Below, one piece after another: positions 1 through 9,743 of a stretch of 64,000 bases of DNA; within the stretch, counting starts at the first letter, position 1, and every line of letters begins with the position of its first letter. Made by a program: the position numbers and the translations under genes. The stretch lies in the NCBI RefSeq assembly GCF_009828015.1, contig NZ_WTYG01000002.1:327359-391358 (forward strand), read 5' to 3'. Below the pieces are notes generated by a model. That model was not told the DNA's origin. It searched no databases and worked only from the letters and a program-made list of their open reading frames with translations. Origin of the DNA: Qipengyuania citrea. Its GTDB lineage: Bacteria; Pseudomonadota; Alphaproteobacteria; Sphingomonadales; Sphingomonadaceae.

Positions 1-2
1 AG

Positions 3-1448
3 TGGATCGTGCCGATGCAGCTGGTGCTGGGCGCGATCCTGATTACGATGAGCGTGCTGGAACCGCGTACCCAGCTCGGCTGGTTCAGCCTGCTGGCGGG
101 AATCGGCGCGTTCGCCAGCGCGACACAGGATATCGCGATCAATGCGTGGCGGATCGACGTGGCCGACGAGCGCGCGACGATCGACATTCTCTCCACCGTT
201 TACCAGATGGGCTACCGGCTGTCGTCGCTGGTGGGCGGGGCGCTCGGCCTGATCATTGCCGCGCGGATCGGCTGGCCCGAAACCTACGCGCTGATGGGGG
301 CGATCCTGCTGGGCGTGGGCTTCATCGGCCTGTGGGCGCCCAATGCGAGCGAAAACGCCGCGGATGTGGCGACCGAAAGCGAACGGCAGGTGCGCGCGCT
401 GCGTCATGCGGGGGAACTCGAACCCGCGATCCGCAATCGCGCGCTGGCGCTGGTCGCGCTGCTGTGGGCGGGGGCGATCGGCATCGTCCTGACGTTCATG
501 ATCATGTCGATGACCTACGCCCCCGAAGATCGGCCCAACCCGACCGAATTCACGGTCAATGTCGGCCCGTGGATCATCGTGGCGACCATCATCCTGCCCG
601 CGCTGATCGCCGGCTGGCTCGCCTCGAAGAAGCGCCGCGGCGAACACCTGCTGACAGCCGACGAGGAACCCGCCAGCGGCGGCAATTACATCCTCGATCA
701 CCTGTACCGCGCGCTGGTTCTGCCGCTGGTCGAATTCGTGGGACGGATGGGATGGTCGCTGGTGCTGATCCTGGCGGTGGTGCTGACCTATCGTATCTGC
801 GACGCGATCTGGGGTACTTTCGCCTATCCCTTCTATCTCGGGGAGCTCGACTACACGAATGACGACGTCGCTTTCGCGTCGAAGTTCTTCGGCGTGGGGG
901 CAATCATTGCAGGGCTCGCGCTCGGCGGCCTGTTGCTGACCACCATCGGCCGGATGGCGACGCTGCTGATCGGCGGGATACTCGCCGCGCTGACCAACCT
1001 GCTTTACGCGGATATGGCCGTGGGCGGATATTATATGGAGGCCTTCAGCGGGGCGATCGGTTTCACCTACCTGATCGAACAGGTACCGGGCATCGGCGAT
1101 GCGGACCTCGCCAAGCTCACCATCACCATCGCGTTCGAAAATCTCGCGATCGGCATAGCCGGGGCTGCCTATATCGCATGGCTCTCCTCGATCGTCTCGA
1201 AGAAGTTCAGCGCGGTGCAGTATGCGCTGCTGTCGTCGCTGACGCTGCTGGTGGGCACGCTGGGGCGCGGGGCCCTTGGCGAAATGATCGAAAACCAGGG
1301 CTATTACGACGTCTTCATCCTGACCACATGGATCGGACTGGGGGCGGCGGTGCTGGTCTGCATCGAATGGTATCGCGAAAGCCGCTCGCGTGCCAATTCG
1401 GGCGTGGTCGCGCCCGAAGCGGGGCAGGCGGTCGCCCCGGCGGAATAG
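3..1448 (+). CDS. ampG: AmpG-type muropeptide permease (5' end outside window)
   Basis: Inner-membrane MFS carrier of the AmpG family, which imports anhydro-muropeptides released from peptidoglycan for recycling. The reading frame is open from the first bases, so the N-terminus lies upstream; GTG at 9 is only an internal candidate. Several hydrophobic helices are visible, and the segment ATQDIAINAWRID near the left end matches the AmpG signature in the early helices. A cytoplasmic basic loop (SKKRRGEH) divides the two halves. The C-terminal part carries QYALLSSLTLLVGTLGRG, also typical of the family. It converges on folC, with a shared hairpin at the stop codons. Family assignment is firm; the exact substrate is inferred. 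Confidence 0.85.
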   Translation, partial: WIVPMQLVLGAILITMSVLEPRTQLGWFSLLAGIGAFASATQDIAINAWRIDVADERATIDILSTVYQMGYRLSSLVGGALGLIIAARIGWPETYALMGAILLGVGFIGLWAPNASENAADVATESERQVRALRHAGELEPAIRNRALALVALLWAGAIGIVLTFMIMSMTYAPEDRPNPTEFTVNVGPWIIVATIILPALIAGWLASKKRRGEHLLTADEEPASGGNYILDHLYRALVLPLVEFVGRMGWSLVLILAVVLTYRICDAIWGTFAYPFYLGELDYTNDDVAFASKFFGVGAIIAGLALGGLLLTTIGRMATLLIGGILAALTNLLYADMAVGGYYMEAFSGAIGFTYLIEQVPGIGDADLAKLTITIAFENLAIGIAGAAYIAWLSSIVSKKFSAVQYALLSSLTLLVGTLGRGALGEMIENQGYYDVFILTTWIGLGAAVLVCIEWYRESRSRANSGVVAPEAGQAVAPAE

Positions 1449-1470
1449 CGCCGGGGCTATTCCGGCGCTT
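1448..1470. terminator. Hairpin between convergent ampG and folC
   Basis: A perfect 7-bp stem (GCGCCGG/CCGGCGC, 1448-1454 with 1462-1468) begins at the last base of the ampG stop codon and runs over the folC stop. Only two T follow on the plus strand, so it is a weak or bidirectional terminator at best. Confidence 0.45.
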
Positions 1471-2749
1471 CGCCGTTGCGCCGCAGCACATCGCCAGCAA
1501 GGTAGAGCGACCCCGCGATCAGGACGGGCAACCCATCTTCGGGAATAGCCGCGAGCGCGTTCACGATATCGGGAAAGAAGCGCGCTTGCGGGGCGATCGC
1601 TTCTGCCGGATGCCAATCGTGGCCCGGCACCGGGACCACAGCGAGGCTGGCGATCATGGGGGCGAGGGGATCGACCAGCGCAGCCGGATCCTTCGCATCG
1701 AGCATGCCGAGCACGAGGTGCAGCGGCTGCCCGGCAAAATGCGTGCCCAGCATGCGCCCGGCATCGGCATTGTGTCCGCCATCGAGCCATATTTCGCGGT
1801 GGCCTGCCAAGGGACCGGGGGCAAGGCGCTGCAGCCGGGCGGGCCAGGCCGCCTGCTCGATTCCCTGCGCGAGCGCATGGGGCGTGACCGGCAGCACATC
1901 CTGCGCGCGAAGCATGGCGATGGCGAGCGAGGCGTTCACCGCCTGATGCGCTCCGGGCAGGGACGGTAGCGGGAGCGCGAATTCGCCCTCTGCATCGCGG
2001 TAGAAAAGGTGACGTCCTGTTTCCGCCACCCATTCCGCGCCGCGTGCCGATAGCGGTGCCCCGGCGCGCGCGGCTGCGGCCTCGATCTGCTGCTGTGCTG
2101 CCAGCGGATAGGACAGGCATGCGAGCGGCACGCCCGCTTTGGCGATTCCGGCCTTTTCAAAGGCGATTCGCGCCACCGGATCGCTGGGTACACCGTCTTC
2201 CGGTGCCAGCAGGAAGCGTTCATGGTCGATCCCCAGCGCCGCAATCCCGCATGCGGCAAGGACGGCTGGCTCCAGAACATTGGTTGCATCGTAGCGTCCG
2301 CCCAGTCCGACTTCGACAACGCAGGCATCGGCCGGGATGCGGGCGAAATCCAAAAACGCGGCGGCTATGGTGACTTCGAAAAAGCTGGGCCCGAGATCTT
2401 CGCCCGCGTCGAGCACTTCGGACAGGAGCGAGGCAAGCCGTTCATCGCCGATTAGCTTGCCCGCCAGGCGGATACGCTCGTTGTAACGCACCAAATGCGG
2501 GCTGTTGGTGACATGCACCGAATAGCCTTGCGCCTCGAGCATTGCGCGCAGGAAGGCACAGGTCGATCCCTTGCCGTTGGTGCCTGCGACATGGAACACC
2601 GGTGGCAGAGCACGGTGCGGATTGCCCAGCCGGTCGAGCAGGACGTGTATGGTTTCGAGACCCAGCCTGCCATCGGGAACGGAAAGGCGCCCCAGCCGGT
2701 CGAGCTGTGCCTGGACTCGGGGATGATCGGAGCGGGCGAAGTCCCGCAT
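1457..2749 (-). CDS. folC: Bifunctional folylpolyglutamate synthase / dihydrofolate synthase
   Basis: Adds glutamate to dihydropteroate and to folates in the cytoplasm, an ATP-dependent Mur-ligase-like reaction. The 430-residue protein has the FolC P-loop GTNGKGST near residue 55, the conserved SPHLVRYNERI segment used in substrate binding, and GLGGRYDATNV further on. The chosen ATG gives MRDFARSDHP and lies 8 bp after the accD stop, so the two are probably co-transcribed. The same frame stays open upstream through accD in the wrong register, but that is a shadow and not a fusion. Length is normal for the family. Confidence 0.95.
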   Translation of the reverse strand: MRDFARSDHPRVQAQLDRLGRLSVPDGRLGLETIHVLLDRLGNPHRALPPVFHVAGTNGKGSTCAFLRAMLEAQGYSVHVTNSPHLVRYNERIRLAGKLIGDERLASLLSEVLDAGEDLGPSFFEVTIAAAFLDFARIPADACVVEVGLGGRYDATNVLEPAVLAACGIAALGIDHERFLLAPEDGVPSDPVARIAFEKAGIAKAGVPLACLSYPLAAQQQIEAAAARAGAPLSARGAEWVAETGRHLFYRDAEGEFALPLPSLPGAHQAVNASLAIAMLRAQDVLPVTPHALAQGIEQAAWPARLQRLAPGPLAGHREIWLDGGHNADAGRMLGTHFAGQPLHLVLGMLDAKDPAALVDPLAPMIASLAVVPVPGHDWHPAEAIAPQARFFPDIVNALAAIPEDGLPVLIAGSLYLAGDVLRRNGEAPE

Positions 2750-2757
2750 GGCGCAGG

Positions 2758-3606
2758 TCAGGCGGCCTTGGCGGGGGCCAGGTAATCGAGCAGTGTCGCC
2801 AAAGTGTCTTTCAGCTCGTGACGATGCACCACCATGTCGACCATGCCGTGCTTGTGCAGGTACTCGGCGCGCTGAAACCCATCGGGCAATTGTTCGCGGA
2901 TCGTGTCCTGGATCACGCGCTGACCGGCAAAGCCGATCAGCGCGCCGGGTTCGGCGATATGCACGTCGCCCAGCATCGCATAGCTGGCAGTGACACCGCC
3001 CGTGGTCGGGTCGGTCAGCACGACTATATAGGGCAGCTTGGCTTCCTTCAGACGCCGCGTCATCACCGTTGCCTTGGGCATCTGCATGAGGCTGAGGATG
3101 CCTTCCTGCATGCGTGCGCCGCCCGCTGCGGTAACGACGATATAGGGGCAGTGCCGCGACAGCGCGCGTTCGGCGCCCTGGCAGAAGGCGGTGCCCACTG
3201 CCATGCCCATCGATCCGCCCATGAAGCCGAAATCCTGCACGCCGACGACCGCGGGCTTGCCCTCGATTGCACCCGAACCGACAAGGAAGGCGTCCTTGTG
3301 CGGGCTCTTGGCGCGCGCCTTCTTCAGCCGGTCGGTGTATTTCGCCGTGTCGCGGAACTTGAGCGGGTCTTCCTTCACATCGGGGATGGGAAGGACCTCG
3401 AACCCTTCGTCGAGCAGCTGCCGCAGCCGTTCGTCGGCACCGATCCGGCCATGGTGGCCGCAGCGCGGGCAGACATAGGAATTGTCCTCGTATTCCTGCG
3501 CGAAGACCATCTGCTGGCAGCTGGGGCACTTGACCCACAGGTCTTTTTCCGTGCTGCGCTTGGACAGCGAGGTGATCGAATTGCGGACGCGGGTGAACCA
3601 GTTCAT
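2758..3606 (-). CDS. accD: Acetyl-CoA carboxylase carboxyltransferase subunit beta
   Basis: Carboxyltransferase beta subunit of acetyl-CoA carboxylase, which moves the carboxyl group from biotin to acetyl-CoA to make malonyl-CoA. The N-terminal zinc ribbon is intact, with cysteines at residues 27, 30, 46 and 49 (CPSC...CPRC). The carboxyltransferase core follows, with GGARMQEG and [10 protein letters not shown], which form the oxyanion and acyl-CoA binding loops. Length (282 aa) is typical. It sits between trpA and folC, an order common in alphaproteobacteria. The partner accA is not in the window. Confidence 0.97.
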   Translation of the reverse strand: MNWFTRVRNSITSLSKRSTEKDLWVKCPSCQQMVFAQEYEDNSYVCPRCGHHGRIGADERLRQLLDEGFEVLPIPDVKEDPLKFRDTAKYTDRLKKARAKSPHKDAFLVGSGAIEGKPAVVGVQDFGFMGGSMGMAVGTAFCQGAERALSRHCPYIVVTAAGGARMQEGILSLMQMPKATVMTRRLKEAKLPYIVVLTDPTTGGVTASYAMLGDVHIAEPGALIGFAGQRVIQDTIREQLPDGFQRAEYLHKHGMVDMVVHRHELKDTLATLLDYLAPAKAA

Positions 3607-3662
3607 GCGCTGAGCCTATAGTCAGGTTGTCACAAAGCTCAAATAGTCAGCGCACCGCCGGA

Positions 3663-3687
3663 GCGTCATCCCTGCGCAGGGGCGACG
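3663..3687. repeat. Dispersed palindromic repeat, copy 1
   Basis: An imperfect palindrome of the form CGTCATCCC-TGCGCA-GGGgcGACG lies between accD and trpA. Its arms resemble the copies at 18271 and 32711. It is probably a REP-like intergenic element and has no coding content. Confidence 0.5.
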
Positions 3688-3689
3688 AA

Positions 3690-4469
3690 CTAGCGGGCTG
3701 ATCGCACCGCTTCGGCAAGCGATGAAGCCAAGGTGCGCAACTTCGCCGGAGCGTCGTCGCCATGTTCGGCGACCAGTTCGACCAGCGCCGAACCCACCAC
3801 GACTCCATCGGCCACGCGTGCGATCTCGCTCGCCTGCTCGGGTGTGCGCACACCGAAGCCGACCGCGACCGGAATGTCGGTCGATCGCTTGATGCGCGAG
3901 ACATTGGCTTCGATCGACTCGATCGCCGCCTGCTGCATTCCCGTGATGCCCGCGACTGCGACGTAATAAAGGAAGCCCTCGCTGCCTTGGATCACGGCGG
4001 GAAGGCGCTTGTCGTCGGTGGTCGGCGTGGCCAGGCGGATGGGGGCGATTTCCGCAGCACGCAGCGCCGGACCAAGCGCGTCATCTTCCTCCGGCGGGAT
4101 GTCGACGCAGATTACTCCGTCGATGCCCGCTTCCTTGGCCGCGGCCGCGAACCAGTCGGGCCCGCGGCGAATCATCGGGTTGGCATAGCCCATCAGCACC
4201 AGCGGAACATCGGGATGACGCTGGCGAAATGCGGTAGCGATGGCGAGCACGTCGGCCGTCGTCGTTCCGACGCCCAGCGACCGGATATTGGCCGCCTGGA
4301 TCGCGGGGCCATCCGCCATCGGATCAGTGAAGGGCATGCCCAGTTCGATCACATCGGCGCCGCCTTCGACCAGTGCATCGAGATTGGCAGCGGTGTCCCC
4401 GTCGCCGGCAGTCAGGAAGCAGACGAGCGCGGGGTGGGGCTTGGCGAAGGCGGAGGCGAGGCGGGTCAA
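3690..4469 (-). CDS. trpA: Tryptophan synthase alpha subunit
   Basis: Splits indole-3-glycerol phosphate to indole and glyceraldehyde-3-phosphate. The TIM-barrel protein (259 aa) shows the catalytic glutamate in [10 protein letters not shown] (E42) and the catalytic aspartate in MADGP (D53). I chose the TTG start, which gives [10 protein letters not shown] and overlaps the trpB stop as TTGA; no ATG in this frame near the conserved N-terminus fits better. A longer frame upstream lies inside trpB. The TTGA overlap implies translational coupling, which would suit a 1:1 complex with TrpB. Confidence 0.95.
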   Translation of the reverse strand: MTRLASAFAKPHPALVCFLTAGDGDTAANLDALVEGGADVIELGMPFTDPMADGPAIQAANIRSLGVGTTTADVLAIATAFRQRHPDVPLVLMGYANPMIRRGPDWFAAAAKEAGIDGVICVDIPPEEDDALGPALRAAEIAPIRLATPTTDDKRLPAVIQGSEGFLYYVAVAGITGMQQAAIESIEANVSRIKRSTDIPVAVGFGVRTPEQASEIARVADGVVVGSALVELVAEHGDDAPAKLRTLASSLAEAVRSAR

Positions 4470-5704
4470 ATGTCCACTCCCAGCTTCTCGGCCACGGTGA
4501 AGATATCCTTGTCGCCGCGCCCGCACAGATTGGCCAGGATGATGCTGTCCCGCGGCATTTCCTTGGCACGCTTCGCCACTGCTGATATGGCGTGGCTCGG
4601 CTCCAGCGCGGGAATGATTCCCTCGGTGCGACAGAGCAGCTGGAACGCCTCCAGCGCCTCGTCATCGGTCACCGCAGTGTATTCGACGCGGCCTGAATCC
4701 TTGAGCCACGCATGCTCGGGACCAATGCCGGGATAGTCGAGCCCGGCGCTGATCGAGTGACCTTCGGTAATCTGGCCGTCCTCGTCCTGCAGCAGATAGG
4801 TCTTGTTGCCGTGAAGTACGCCGGGGAAACCGCCGAGCAGGCTTGCCGCGTGTTCGTTGCCATCGAGCCCGTGACCCGCCGCCTCGACGCCCAGCAGCTT
4901 GACCTCGGCGTCGTCGAGGAAGGGGTGGAACAGGCCCAGCGCGTTCGAACCGCCACCGATGCAGGCCACGGCCAGGTCGGGCAATCGTCCGATCCTCTCG
5001 AGCATCTGCGCCCGCGCCTCCTTGCCGATGATGCTCTGGAAGTCGCGCACCATCTCGGGATAGGGATGCGGTCCGGCGGCCGTGCCGATGATGTAGAAGG
5101 TGTCATGGACGTTCGCGACCCAGTCGCGCAGCCCTTCGTTCATTGCGTCCTTCAGCGTCCCGCGCCCGCTGGTGACGGGCACGATTTCCGCACCGAGCAG
5201 CTTCATGCGGAAGACGTTGGGCGATTGGCGCCGCACGTCTTCGGCACCCATGTAGATCACGCAGGGCAGGCCGAAGCGTGCGCAGACCGTTGCGGTGGCG
5301 ACGCCGTGCTGGCCCGCGCCGGTTTCCGCGATGATGCGAGTCTTGCCCATCCGGATGGCGAGCAGGATTTGCCCGATGCAATTGTTGATCTTGTGCGCAC
5401 CGGTGTGATTGAGTTCGTCGCGCTTGAACCAGACCTGCGCGCCGTGGCCCTCGGGCGAACCGGCGCGCAGCGCCTCGGTCAGCCGTTCGGCAAAATACAG
5501 CGGCGAGGGGCGGCCGACGTAATGTTCGAGCAAATCGTCGAATTCTCGCTGGAATTCCGGATCGGCCTGCGCCTTGCGGTATTCACGCTCGAGATCGAGC
5601 ACCAGCGGCATCAGCGTTTCGGCGACATAGCGTCCGCCGAAGTCGCCGAAATGGCCGCGCTCGTCGGGCTGGTTGCGATAGGAATTGGGATTGGTTTCGG
5701 TCAT
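4466..5704 (-). CDS. trpB: Tryptophan synthase beta subunit
   Basis: PLP enzyme that condenses indole with serine to give tryptophan. The PLP lysine is in [12 protein letters not shown] (K105 from the chosen start), and the phosphate-binding loop GGGSNALG is present. The start [10 protein letters not shown] is preferred over an ATG four codons upstream, since family members begin near here; the choice is uncertain by four residues. It is the first of the overlapping trpB-trpA pair and lies about 95 bp downstream of trpF. Confidence 0.96.
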   Translation of the reverse strand: MTETNPNSYRNQPDERGHFGDFGGRYVAETLMPLVLDLEREYRKAQADPEFQREFDDLLEHYVGRPSPLYFAERLTEALRAGSPEGHGAQVWFKRDELNHTGAHKINNCIGQILLAIRMGKTRIIAETGAGQHGVATATVCARFGLPCVIYMGAEDVRRQSPNVFRMKLLGAEIVPVTSGRGTLKDAMNEGLRDWVANVHDTFYIIGTAAGPHPYPEMVRDFQSIIGKEARAQMLERIGRLPDLAVACIGGGSNALGLFHPFLDDAEVKLLGVEAAGHGLDGNEHAASLLGGFPGVLHGNKTYLLQDEDGQITEGHSISAGLDYPGIGPEHAWLKDSGRVEYTAVTDDEALEAFQLLCRTEGIIPALEPSHAISAVAKRAKEMPRDSIILANLCGRGDKDIFTVAEKLGVDI

Positions 5705-5799
5705 CGCGCTCCCCATGCCCTCCGCAGCAGGCGAAGTCGAGACAGCTTTGCTTTTTCACGAGGCATCAGGACTGCGGTTTGGCAGCCACGGGCCGCAGA

Positions 5800-6432
5800 T
5801 CAGGCGGCGAGCGCGGCCCGGCAGAAATCGGCGATACGCTGCGGATCCTTCACTCCCGGTGCGCTTTCAACACCGCTCGACGTATCGACCAGCGGCGCAC
5901 CGGTCGCGCGGATCGCTTCGGCGACATTGCCCGCCGTGAGGCCACCTGCCAGCGCCCAGTCGATCTTGTGGCGGTGCCCGGAAAGCAAGGACCAGTCGAA
6001 AGCCGTGCCATTGCCGCCGGGCAGTGCTTTGGCCGGTGCGTCGAACAGCAGGCGGTCGACCTTGCCGATGTATTTCTCGCTCCGGGTCAGCGTGCCAGCG
6101 TCCTTCAGCCCGACTGCTTTCCACACCTCATAGGGCAGGCTGCGACGGATACCGCCAATCCATTGCGGTGTCTCATTGCCGTGGAACTGGACCACGTCGG
6201 GCTGGATCGCGTTGAGGGCGCGTCCGGTGGTTTCGGGATCGGCATTGACCAGCAGCAGCACCGCCTTGGCCTTGCCCCGGGCCTGCTCGCGCAGTTCGCG
6301 GGCCAGATCGAGCGCGACATGGCGGGGCGAGGGTTCGTAATGAACCAGCCCGATATGCGTCGCGCCCGCGGCAAGCGCTGCATCTACCGTTTCGGGCGTC
6401 GAAAGCCCGCAGATCTTGATCTGGACCGCCAT
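5800..6432 (-). CDS. trpF: Phosphoribosylanthranilate isomerase
   Basis: Third step of the tryptophan-specific branch, an Amadori rearrangement of N-(5'-phosphoribosyl)anthranilate. The 210-aa TIM barrel has the catalytic cysteine in KICGL (C8), the VVQFHGNE strand, and the catalytic aspartate in LVDTSSGVE near the C-terminus. It starts 8 bp after the pyrF stop, so pyrF and trpF are likely to be co-transcribed. The 95-bp gap to trpB holds no recognisable feature. Confidence 0.96.
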   Translation of the reverse strand: MAVQIKICGLSTPETVDAALAAGATHIGLVHYEPSPRHVALDLARELREQARGKAKAVLLLVNADPETTGRALNAIQPDVVQFHGNETPQWIGGIRRSLPYEVWKAVGLKDAGTLTRSEKYIGKVDRLLFDAPAKALPGGNGTAFDWSLLSGHRHKIDWALAGGLTAGNVAEAIRATGAPLVDTSSGVESAPGVKDPQRIADFCRAALAA

Positions 6433-6440
6433 GGCGAAAC

Positions 6441-7115
6441 CTACAGCGTGGCTTCGATGGCGCGGGCGGCCTGCGCCGGATCGTCGGCCCGGCTGATCGG
6501 GCGTCCGATGACCAGCACGCTGGCACCATCATCGCGCGCCTTGCGCGGGGTGACGACGCGCTTCTGGTCGCCGGTGCCGCTGCCCGCGGGGCGCAATCCC
6601 GGGACGACGAAAAACCCGTCCTTCCACTGGTCGTGGACCGATTTCACTTCCTGGCCCGAACAGACGATCCCGTCGAGACCGGCGCGGTGCGCAAGATCGG
6701 CAAGGCGCAGCACCTGATCGTGCGCGCTGCCTTCGATCCCCGTGCTCGCCAGATCGCGATCGTCCATGCTGGTCAACATGGTCACGGCAACGACCTTGGT
6801 GTGTTCGCCTGCGGCGGCCTTGGCATCCTCGAGCATGGCGCGCCCGCCGCTGGCATGCACGGTGACGATGCGCGGTTCTAGCACATGGATCGCCTGCATC
6901 GCGCCCGCGACGGTATTGGGGATGTCGTGGAACTTCAGGTCGAGGAAGATCGGCAATCCGAGCTGGCCGACCAGATGAACCCCGTGCGCCCCATGCGCGC
7001 AGAAGAATTCGAGGCCCAGCTTCACCCCGCCGACATGGCCCTTGACCTTCCGGATCAGGTCGAGGCCGTCCTGCAGATGCGGGAGGTCGAGCGCGAGATA
7101 GATCGGATTGGTCAT
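6441..7115 (-). CDS. pyrF: Orotidine 5'-phosphate decarboxylase
   Basis: Last step of UMP synthesis. The catalytic D-x-K-x-x-D array is present in FLDLKFHDIPNT (D59, K61, D64), and the phosphate-binding end of the barrel shows VTPRKARDDGA and LVIGRPIS. The ATG overlaps the lapA stop as ATGA; the resulting 224-aa protein has the usual length. Longer upstream reading lies in lapA and is not coding in this frame. Confidence 0.96.
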   Translation of the reverse strand: MTNPIYLALDLPHLQDGLDLIRKVKGHVGGVKLGLEFFCAHGAHGVHLVGQLGLPIFLDLKFHDIPNTVAGAMQAIHVLEPRIVTVHASGGRAMLEDAKAAAGEHTKVVAVTMLTSMDDRDLASTGIEGSAHDQVLRLADLAHRAGLDGIVCSGQEVKSVHDQWKDGFFVVPGLRPAGSGTGDQKRVVTPRKARDDGASVLVIGRPISRADDPAQAARAIEATL

Positions 7116-7498
7116 GCGGGCTTCGCAGGATCTGTGTCGACGGGGTCGACGGGATTGGCCGGTTCGGGCGGCGGGTTGTGTACCGGAGGCTCGGGCGTAG
7201 GAGCAGGCGCGGGCTGGACGGTTGCCGAAGCATCGGGAGCGGGCGTGGCCGCGCCGAACCGGCTGGTCGCCGCCTCCAGCGCATTGATGCGCCGCGTCGC
7301 GCGCCACTTGCTCGCCCGGTGCACGAGCCACATCGGGATCAGCCCCAGCAGGAACGAGATCACTACCAGCGCGGGCAGCTTGGTTTCGAGCACGAGGTTC
7401 GACCAGATCTGAACCTCAACCGGCTTCCAGTTGAAAAAGCTGAATGCGAGCAGCGAAAACAGCAGCAGGACCCAGCCGATGGTGCGCACGATTTGCAT
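7112..7498 (-). CDS. lapA: LapA/DUF1049-family small membrane protein
   Basis: Small inner-membrane protein of the LapA (lipopolysaccharide assembly protein A, DUF1049) family. Two transmembrane helices are seen, at about residues 5-24 and 40-60, followed by a basic stretch (HRASKWRATRR), a short helical segment and a long proline-rich tail. In enterobacteria LapA helps control LpxC turnover; whether that holds here is unknown. The stop overlaps the pyrF start. The proline-rich C-terminal 45 residues are probably disordered. Confidence 0.8.
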   Translation of the reverse strand: MQIVRTIGWVLLLFSLLAFSFFNWKPVEVQIWSNLVLETKLPALVVISFLLGLIPMWLVHRASKWRATRRINALEAATSRFGAATPAPDASATVQPAPAPTPEPPVHNPPPEPANPVDPVDTDPAKPA

Positions 7499-7555
7499 GG
7501 AGTGTAGCCCTCTTTCGTCTTGGCGTGGGATGCTAGGCCGGGACCCGTCCCGCGT

Positions 7556-8866
7556 CTAGCCGAAGACCCGCGCGAAGATCGTGTCGACGTGCTTGAAGTG
7601 GTATTCGAGATCGAACTTCTCTTCGAGCTGCTGGGCACCCAGCGCGGCGGTAACCTCCTCGTCGCGCTTGAGCAGGTCGAGCAGCGTCAGCTGGCCATCC
7701 GATTCCCACACCTTCATCGCGTTGCGCTGGACGAGGCGGTAGGCATCCTCGCGGCTGACCCCGTTCTGCGTCAGCGCCAGCAGCACGCGCTGCGAATGGA
7801 TCAACCCGCCCATGCGGTCCATGTTCGCCTGCATGCGCTCGGGATAGACCAGCAGCTTGTCGACCACGCCGGTCAGCCGCGCTAGCGCGAAATCGAGCGT
7901 AATGCAGGCATCGGGACCGATGAACCGCTCGACCGAGGAATGCGAGATATCGCGTTCGTGCCACAGCGCGACGTTTTCCAGCGCGGGCAGGGCATAGGCG
8001 CGGATCATGCGCGCCTGGCCGGTAAGGTTCTCGGTCAGGATCGGGTTGCGCTTGTGCGGCATCGCGCTCGACCCCTTCTGGCCGGGCGAGAAATACTCCT
8101 CCGCCTCGAGCACTTCGGTGCGCTGGAGGTGGCGAACCTCGACCGCCAAGCGCTCGATCGAACCGGCGATAACCGCCAGCGTCGAAAAGAACATGGCGTG
8201 CCGGTCGCGCGGGATGACCTGCGTCGAGACGGGCTCCACGGTCAGGCCGAGCTTGTCGGCGACATGCTCTTCCACCTGCGGGTCGATGTTGGCGAAAGTG
8301 CCGACTGCACCCGATATGGCGCAGGTCGCGATTTCCGCGCGCGCCGCGATCAGGCGGGTCCTGCAGCGGTCGAATTCGGCATAGGCCTGCGCCAGTTTGA
8401 GACCGAAGGTGACGGGTTCGGCATGGATGCCATGGCTGCGCCCGATGGTGGGCGTGTATTTGTGCTCCTCGGCGCGGCGCTTGATCGCCTCGAGCAGGCC
8501 GTCGAGATCGGCCAGCAGGATATCGGCTGAGCGGGCCAACTGGACCGCAAGTGTCGTGTCGAGCACGTCGCTGCTGGTCATGCCCTGGTGCATGAAGCGG
8601 GCCTCGTCGCCGACATTCTCGGCCACCCAGGTAAGGAAGGCGATGACATCGTGCTTGGTGACCGCTTCGATCGCATCGATGGCCTCGACGTCGATCTTGG
8701 GATCGGTTGCCCACCAGTCCCACAGCGCCTTGGCCGCGCTCGGCGGGACCACGCCCAATTCGCCCAGCTTTTCGGTCGCATGCGCCTCGATCTCGAACCA
8801 GATGCGATACTTCGCTTCGGGCTCCCACAGGGCAGTCATATCGGGACGGGCGTAGCGGGGGACCAT
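7556..8866 (-). CDS. purB: Adenylosuccinate lyase
   Basis: Cytoplasmic lyase acting twice in purine synthesis (SAICAR to AICAR, and adenylosuccinate to AMP). The fumarase-superfamily signature GSSAMPHKRNP is intact, and MTSSDVLDT and the TIGRSHGIHAEP histidine segment form the rest of the active site. The chosen start MVPRYARPDM has GGAG about 8 bases upstream. Length 436 aa is normal. A promoter-like pair lies 46-74 bases upstream of the start codon. Confidence 0.97.
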   Translation of the reverse strand: MVPRYARPDMTALWEPEAKYRIWFEIEAHATEKLGELGVVPPSAAKALWDWWATDPKIDVEAIDAIEAVTKHDVIAFLTWVAENVGDEARFMHQGMTSSDVLDTTLAVQLARSADILLADLDGLLEAIKRRAEEHKYTPTIGRSHGIHAEPVTFGLKLAQAYAEFDRCRTRLIAARAEIATCAISGAVGTFANIDPQVEEHVADKLGLTVEPVSTQVIPRDRHAMFFSTLAVIAGSIERLAVEVRHLQRTEVLEAEEYFSPGQKGSSAMPHKRNPILTENLTGQARMIRAYALPALENVALWHERDISHSSVERFIGPDACITLDFALARLTGVVDKLLVYPERMQANMDRMGGLIHSQRVLLALTQNGVSREDAYRLVQRNAMKVWESDGQLTLLDLLKRDEEVTAALGAQQLEEKFDLEYHFKHVDTIFARVFG

Positions 8867-8911
8867 ATAAGAGCTCCGATTGCGGGTCAGGCGGGATTCG
8901 CGGCTGCGCGG

Positions 8912-8940
8912 CGGCTAGGCCGAGCCGGCAGAATTGGCAA
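8912..8940 (-). promoter_or_regulatory. Candidate sigma-70 promoter of purB
   Basis: On the minus strand TTGCCA (8935-8940) is followed after 17 bases by TAGCCG (8912-8917). The -35 is good and the -10 is weak apart from its TA. It has the same layout as candidates ahead of rpsA, amn, dnaN and tRNA-Ala in this window. Predicted only. Confidence 0.45.
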
Positions 8941-8972
8941 GGTTTGCCCCCGGGGGGGCCGTCCTGAACAGA

Positions 8973-9707
8973 TCAGAGGAGGCCCTTGGCGCGCAGCGAG
9001 ACGTTGCCTTCGCGCCCGATGATGACGTGGTCGTGGACGGTGACCCCCAGCAGGCGGCCTGCTTCCGCGATCCGCGCGGTAATGGTGATATCGGCGCGGC
9101 TGGGTTCGGGATTCCCGCTGGGGTGGTTGTGGACGAGGATCAGCGCCGTCGCGCCCACATCGAAGGCCTTGCGGATGACCTCGCGGGGATGGATGGCGGC
9201 TTCGTCGATCGACCCTTCGCTGAGGAGATGATCCAGGATCAGCCGGTTCCGGGTGTCGAGATAGAGCCCGCGCACCCGTTCATGCGTCAGATGCGCCATG
9301 TCGATGTTGAGATAGTCGAGCAGCGCTTGCCAGCTACCCAGCACCGGGCGGTTCTGCACCGCACCGCGCGCCATGCGCCGCGCCGCCAGCGCATTGGCGT
9401 GCAATGCCGCAACACTGGCATCGCCCATGCCCTTGACCTGGCGCAGCGCCTGCGGATCGGCCGTGAGCACCGCGGCGAAAGACCCGAAGTGTGCGATCAA
9501 TGCCTTGGCGAGCGGTTTCGTATCGCCCTGGCGGATGGCAGCGAACAGCAGGAATTCGAGCAGTTCGTAATCGGCCAGCGCTTCAGCACCGCCGTCGAGC
9601 AACCGTTGGCGCAAGCGTTGTCGATGGCCGGTACCGGCATGGCCAGCCGAATTTTTTGGATCTCCCGGCAACCGATCCCCCACATCCCGCGTTTGAGGCA
9701 CTTGCAT
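8973..9707 (-). CDS. radC: RadC/YicR family JAB-domain protein
   Basis: Protein of the RadC (DUF2466) family. An N-terminal helix-hairpin-helix-like region (ALRQVKGMGDASVAAL, near residues 85-100) is followed by a JAB/MPN metalloprotease-like domain with the metal-binding motif HNHPSGNPEPSRAD close to the C-terminus. The name comes from an old link to DNA repair that was later withdrawn; the true role is unknown. It is divergent from ydbH, with only 36 bases between the two start codons. Length 244 aa is typical. Confidence 0.9.
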   Translation of the reverse strand: MQVPQTRDVGDRLPGDPKNSAGHAGTGHRQRLRQRLLDGGAEALADYELLEFLLFAAIRQGDTKPLAKALIAHFGSFAAVLTADPQALRQVKGMGDASVAALHANALAARRMARGAVQNRPVLGSWQALLDYLNIDMAHLTHERVRGLYLDTRNRLILDHLLSEGSIDEAAIHPREVIRKAFDVGATALILVHNHPSGNPEPSRADITITARIAEAGRLLGVTVHDHVIIGREGNVSLRAKGLL

Positions 9708-9743
9708 TGCCTTTAGCAGGCATATCGCGCAAGTGTGGGATCG

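Noticed and set aside
1457..3538. A 693-codon minus-strand frame that would fuse a region upstream of folC to FolC.
   Set aside because: The upper part is an out-of-frame reading of accD, which has its own complete and conserved frame; folC has a good ATG at 2749.
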